Assembly: GCA_045107045.1 (NCBI GenBank)
Contig: JBGCFR010000001.1
Coordinates: 113,799 to 177,798 of the forward strand
DNA length: 64,000 bases
Direction of reading: 5' to 3'
Source of the DNA: Putridiphycobacter sp045107045
GTDB taxonomy: Bacteria; Bacteroidota; Bacteroidia; Flavobacteriales_D; Crocinitomicaceae
Shown: in pieces, positions 60,984 through 64,000 of the stretch
Layout: every line of letters starts with the position of its first letter
How positions within the stretch are numbered: the stretch's first letter is position 1
Translations under genes and position numbers: made by a program
The notes under the pieces: generated by a model
What the model saw: only the letters and a program-made list of their open reading frames with translations
What the model was told of the DNA's origin: nothing
Database searches by the model: none

Positions 60984-63527
60984 ATGGATGATAATTTTTC
61001 ACCAAGAGTCAAAGATGTTATAGCTTTTAGTAAAGAAGAGGCTTTGCGATTAGGGCATGATTTTATAGGTACTGAACATTTAATGTTAGGGCTTTTGCGC
61101 GATGGTGATGGTAAAGCAATTAATATACTAAATGCACTTGATATTGATTTAAACCATCTAAGACGTAAAGTTGAAATATTGAGTCCAGCAAACCCAAATA
61201 TTACAATTACTTCTAACCAGAAAAAAAACTTACACCTTACTAGGCAAGCAGAGCGAGCTCTTAAAACAACTTTTTTAGAAGCTAAATTATTTCAAAGTAC
61301 TTCTATTAATACCGCGCATTTGCTTTTGTGTATTTTAAGAAACGAAAACGATCCTACTACCAAACTTTTAAATAAGTTAAAAGTAGATTATGATAATGTA
61401 AAAGAACAATTCAAATTTATGATTTCTAACGAAAACGACGAATTTATAGAGCCAAGAGCAGAATCTTTTTCAGATGATGAAGGTGTGAGCGAAGGCAACG
61501 AAAAAGAAAATCCATTTAGCCAATCAGGACAAAAAGGCTCCAAAAAATCTAAAACACCAGTTTTAGATAATTTTGGTCGTGACCTCACAGTGATGGCAGA
61601 AGAAGGAAAATTAGATCCAGTTGTTGGTCGTGAAAAAGAAATACAACGTGTCTCTCAAATTTTAAGCAGGCGTAAAAAGAACAACCCGCTTTTAATTGGT
61701 GAACCTGGTGTTGGTAAATCAGCTATTGCTGAAGGATTAGCTAACAGAATCGTGAGTAAAAAAGTATCTCGTATCCTTTTTAATAAACGTGTTGTTACCT
61801 TGGATCTTGCTAGTTTAGTAGCTGGTACTAAATACCGTGGACAATTTGAAGAACGTATGAAAGCCGTTATGAACGAGCTTGAGAAAAATGATGATATCAT
61901 TTTATTTATTGACGAAATTCATACAATAGTTGGTGCTGGTGGTGCAACAGGAAGTTTAGATGCTTCTAATATGTTTAAACCTGCTCTAGCACGTGGTGAG
62001 ATACAATGTATTGGCGCAACAACTTTAGATGAGTATAGACAGTACATCGAAAAAGATGGTGCGTTAGAACGTCGTTTTCAAAAGGTAATTGTTGAACCTA
62101 CTTCTGTAGAAGAAACCGTAGAAATACTAAATAATATTAAGGGTAAGTACGAAGAACACCATAATGTTGATTACACAGATGCTGCAATCGAAGCTTGTGT
62201 GAAATTAACTAATCGCTATATGACAGAACGTTTTTTACCAGACAAAGCTATAGATGCATTGGATGAAGCTGGATCTCGTGTACATATTACTAATATTGAT
62301 GTACCACAACAAATTCTAGAATTAGAGCGTCAATTAGAAGAAGTTAAGGAAACTAAAAACTCTGTTGTTAAAAAGCAGAAGTATGAAGAAGCTGCGAAAC
62401 TTCGTGACGATGAAAAACGTTTAGAAAAAGATTTATCAGAAGCTCAAGAACAGTGGGAAGAAGAATCAAAACGTCATCGTGTAGAAGTTACCGAAGATAA
62501 TGTTGCAGATGTTGTGTCTATGATGACAGGAATACCTGTTAATAGAATTGCACAAACTGAAAGTAATAAACTGGCAAATTTACCAGAACTTATTAAAGGA
62601 AAAGTAATTGGCCAAGACCAAGCAGTTGCTAAAGTTGTGAAGGCTATACAGCGTAATAGAGCAGGATTAAAAGATCCTAACAAACCAATTGGATCCTTTA
62701 TATTTTTAGGTCAAACAGGTGTTGGTAAAACACAGTTAGCCAAGGTTTTAGCACGTGAACTATTTGATAGTGAAGATACACTTGTTCGTGTAGATATGAG
62801 TGAATATATGGAGAAGTTCTCTATATCGCGTTTAGTTGGTGCACCTCCAGGATATGTTGGCTATGAAGAAGGTGGACAATTAACTGAAAAAGTAAGGCGT
62901 AAACCTTATGCTGTTGTATTATTAGATGAAATTGAAAAAGCACATCCAGATGTATTTAATATGCTTTTACAAGTTTTAGACGATGGTTATTTAACAGATA
63001 GTCTAGGACGTAAAATTGACTTTAGAAATACCATTATTATAATGACTTCTAATATTGGTGCCAGAAAACTTAAAGACTTTGGTACAGGAGTTGGTTTTGG
63101 TACCGCATCTCAAAAAGCACAAGAGGATGCGAATGCTAAAAGTGTGATCGAAAATGCACTTAAAAAGGCCTTTGCTCCAGAATTCTTGAATCGTATTGAT
63201 GATGTTGTTGTGTTTAATACACTTGAAAAAGAAGACATTAATAAAATTATTGATATAGAATTGAAAAAACTTATTGATCGTATCAATGATTTGGGTTATA
63301 CTTTGAAGCTTTCTAAAAAAGCTAAAGATTATATTGCTGACAAAGGATTTGATAAGCAATATGGAGCCAGACCTTTAAAAAGAGCGATTCAAAAATATAT
63401 TGAGGATGCTTTAGCTGAAGAGATTATTAACTCTCAAGTACAAGAAGGTGATAAAATTATTATGGATTTAGATTCTAAAGCAGATGAGTTAACAATTAAA
63501 ATAGAAAAGTCAGAAAAGACTGCTTAA
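60984..63527 (+). CDS. clpC: ATP-dependent Clp protease ATPase subunit ClpC
   Basis: 847 residues. Two Clp_N repeats (residues 1-145), AAA1 with Walker A GEPGVGKS and Walker B LFIDEIH, a middle UVR-like coiled segment (KYEEAAKLRDDEKRLEKDL, ~425-450), and AAA2 with GQTGVGKT and VLLDEIEKAHPD. A VGF tripeptide in the AAA2 loop is the ClpP-docking site. It unfolds proteins for degradation. The ~260-base region upstream, shared with divergent gyrA, shows no clear consensus promoter. Confidence 0.96.
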   Translation: MDDNFSPRVKDVIAFSKEEALRLGHDFIGTEHLMLGLLRDGDGKAINILNALDIDLNHLRRKVEILSPANPNITITSNQKKNLHLTRQAERALKTTFLEAKLFQSTSINTAHLLLCILRNENDPTTKLLNKLKVDYDNVKEQFKFMISNENDEFIEPRAESFSDDEGVSEGNEKENPFSQSGQKGSKKSKTPVLDNFGRDLTVMAEEGKLDPVVGREKEIQRVSQILSRRKKNNPLLIGEPGVGKSAIAEGLANRIVSKKVSRILFNKRVVTLDLASLVAGTKYRGQFEERMKAVMNELEKNDDIILFIDEIHTIVGAGGATGSLDASNMFKPALARGEIQCIGATTLDEYRQYIEKDGALERRFQKVIVEPTSVEETVEILNNIKGKYEEHHNVDYTDAAIEACVKLTNRYMTERFLPDKAIDALDEAGSRVHITNIDVPQQILELERQLEEVKETKNSVVKKQKYEEAAKLRDDEKRLEKDLSEAQEQWEEESKRHRVEVTEDNVADVVSMMTGIPVNRIAQTESNKLANLPELIKGKVIGQDQAVAKVVKAIQRNRAGLKDPNKPIGSFIFLGQTGVGKTQLAKVLARELFDSEDTLVRVDMSEYMEKFSISRLVGAPPGYVGYEEGGQLTEKVRRKPYAVVLLDEIEKAHPDVFNMLLQVLDDGYLTDSLGRKIDFRNTIIIMTSNIGARKLKDFGTGVGFGTASQKAQEDANAKSVIENALKKAFAPEFLNRIDDVVVFNTLEKEDINKIIDIELKKLIDRINDLGYTLKLSKKAKDYIADKGFDKQYGARPLKRAIQKYIEDALAEEIINSQVQEGDKIIMDLDSKADELTIKIEKSEKTA

Positions 63528-63552
63528 TAAGCTTATTTATAAAATTTTTAAG

Positions 63553-63582
63553 ACTCCAATTTTTAAAAGATTGGAGTTTTTT
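63553..63582 (+). terminator. Terminator after clpC
   Basis: Arms ACTCCAAT (63553-63560) and ATTGGAGT (63570-63577) followed by a T-run. Confidence 0.78.
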
Positions 63583-63611
63583 GTATATTAAGATGTCGTT
63601 AATCCTAAAAC

Positions 63612-64000
63612 ATGACAGATATACTTAAATATGACTTTTGTACGGTCTATATTCATGACACGTATTTAGTAGTAGAAATTAATGAAGGTTTTCATTTATT
63701 ATCTAGTCATAATCAAATATTGGTTAATTTAGCTGACACTTATTTTCGTGATACCAATTTTGTATATATCACACACAGAATACACTCTTATTCTGTAGAT
63801 CCTATTATTTATAAAGAAACATCTAAAATTAAAAACCTTGCAGGTTTTGCTGTAGTTGGTAAGGTGCCTCTTGCGGCTGCTAATGCACAAATAGAAAAAT
63901 TATTTATACAGAAACCTTTTGAAATATTCGATGACTTAAAAGCTGCTATTTCTTGGGCAAAATCTATTCATGATAATCCTACGACTTCTGAAGATTTGGT
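63612..64000 (+). CDS. STAS/SpoIIAA-like protein (3' end beyond the window)
   Basis: Starts at ATG 63612 and stays open to the edge (129 codons). Sequence: LKYDFCTVYIHDTYLVVEINEG, a central LVNLADTYFRDT, and NLAGFAVVGKVPLAAANAQIEKLF then PFEIFDDLKAAISWAK. This is the same general type of stand-alone STAS-like protein as at 35717-36109, with the same end pattern of helix-strand before LKAAISW. Partners unknown. Confidence 0.65.
   Translation, partial: MTDILKYDFCTVYIHDTYLVVEINEGFHLLSSHNQILVNLADTYFRDTNFVYITHRIHSYSVDPIIYKETSKIKNLAGFAVVGKVPLAAANAQIEKLFIQKPFEIFDDLKAAISWAKSIHDNPTTSEDL

Noticed and set aside
63003..63359. Minus-strand frame of 118 codons inside clpC
   Set aside because: Shadow of the ClpC AAA2 and C-terminal coding sequence, with low-complexity Phe/Ile/Asn composition.
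52640..64000. A possible chimeric join after the tRNA cluster, because the right part is a dense housekeeping block
   Set aside because: Promoter type, base composition by eye and the STAS-like family are the same on both sides; I see no abrupt break. A composition scan or read mapping would settle it.

Overview
The window comes from a low-GC member of the Bacteroidota, most likely a gliding, pigmented marine Flavobacteriales-type bacterium. The evidence is SprA (the type IX secretion translocon), several gliding-associated C-terminal adhesins paired with PorP/SprF proteins, a T9SS-sorted haloperoxidase, a flavobacterial GyrA/ClpC block, and promoters of the Bacteroidota type (TTTG - 19 nt - TAnnTTTG; a perfect copy drives tRNA-Asn).

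Layout. 1-2.6 kb: end of a SprB-repeat adhesin and its PorP/SprF partner. 2.6-7.7 kb: a tightly overlapping molybdenum cofactor operon (moaA, moeA, a TauE/SafE permease, mobA, moaD, moaE, moaC-moaB fusion). 7.7-17.9 kb, minus strand: maeB-ruvA-sprA. 18-22.6 kb: an OmpA lipoprotein, two tandemly duplicated adhesins and a second PorP/SprF. 22.7-28.4 kb: dusB, a GNAT-like protein, pdhB, an amidase, ssb, tRNA-Asn and a DUF2147 protein. 28.4-35.7 kb: an eight-gene carotenoid/photolyase operon whose enzymes predict a saproxanthin-type monocyclic 1'-hydroxy carotenoid, with one conserved gene of unknown function.

35.7-52 kb, all minus strand, is an accessory block: a vanadium haloperoxidase with seven tandem ~113-residue domains, small regulator-led operons (WYL, TetR and Crp families), two YceI proteins and a GNAT enzyme. 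Module boundaries carry related intergenic repeats; two of about 90 bp lie in direct orientation about 14.7 kb apart. Two operons in this block have an identical palindrome, TTAAGGTACCTTAA, at exactly the same spacing from a -7 box. With the adjacent Crp-family gene this defines a likely local regulon.

51.9-52.7 kb: a tRNA cluster (Ser, Pro, Arg) followed by a GIY-YIG nuclease gene whose stop codon lies inside a degenerate second copy of the tRNA-Arg 3' half. 52.7-64 kb: core genes (7TM-HD phosphohydrolase, thiolase, NlpC/P60, TPR protein, gyrA, clpC) and the start of a STAS-like gene that runs off the end.

I found no CRISPR array, insertion sequence, integrase or rRNA gene.
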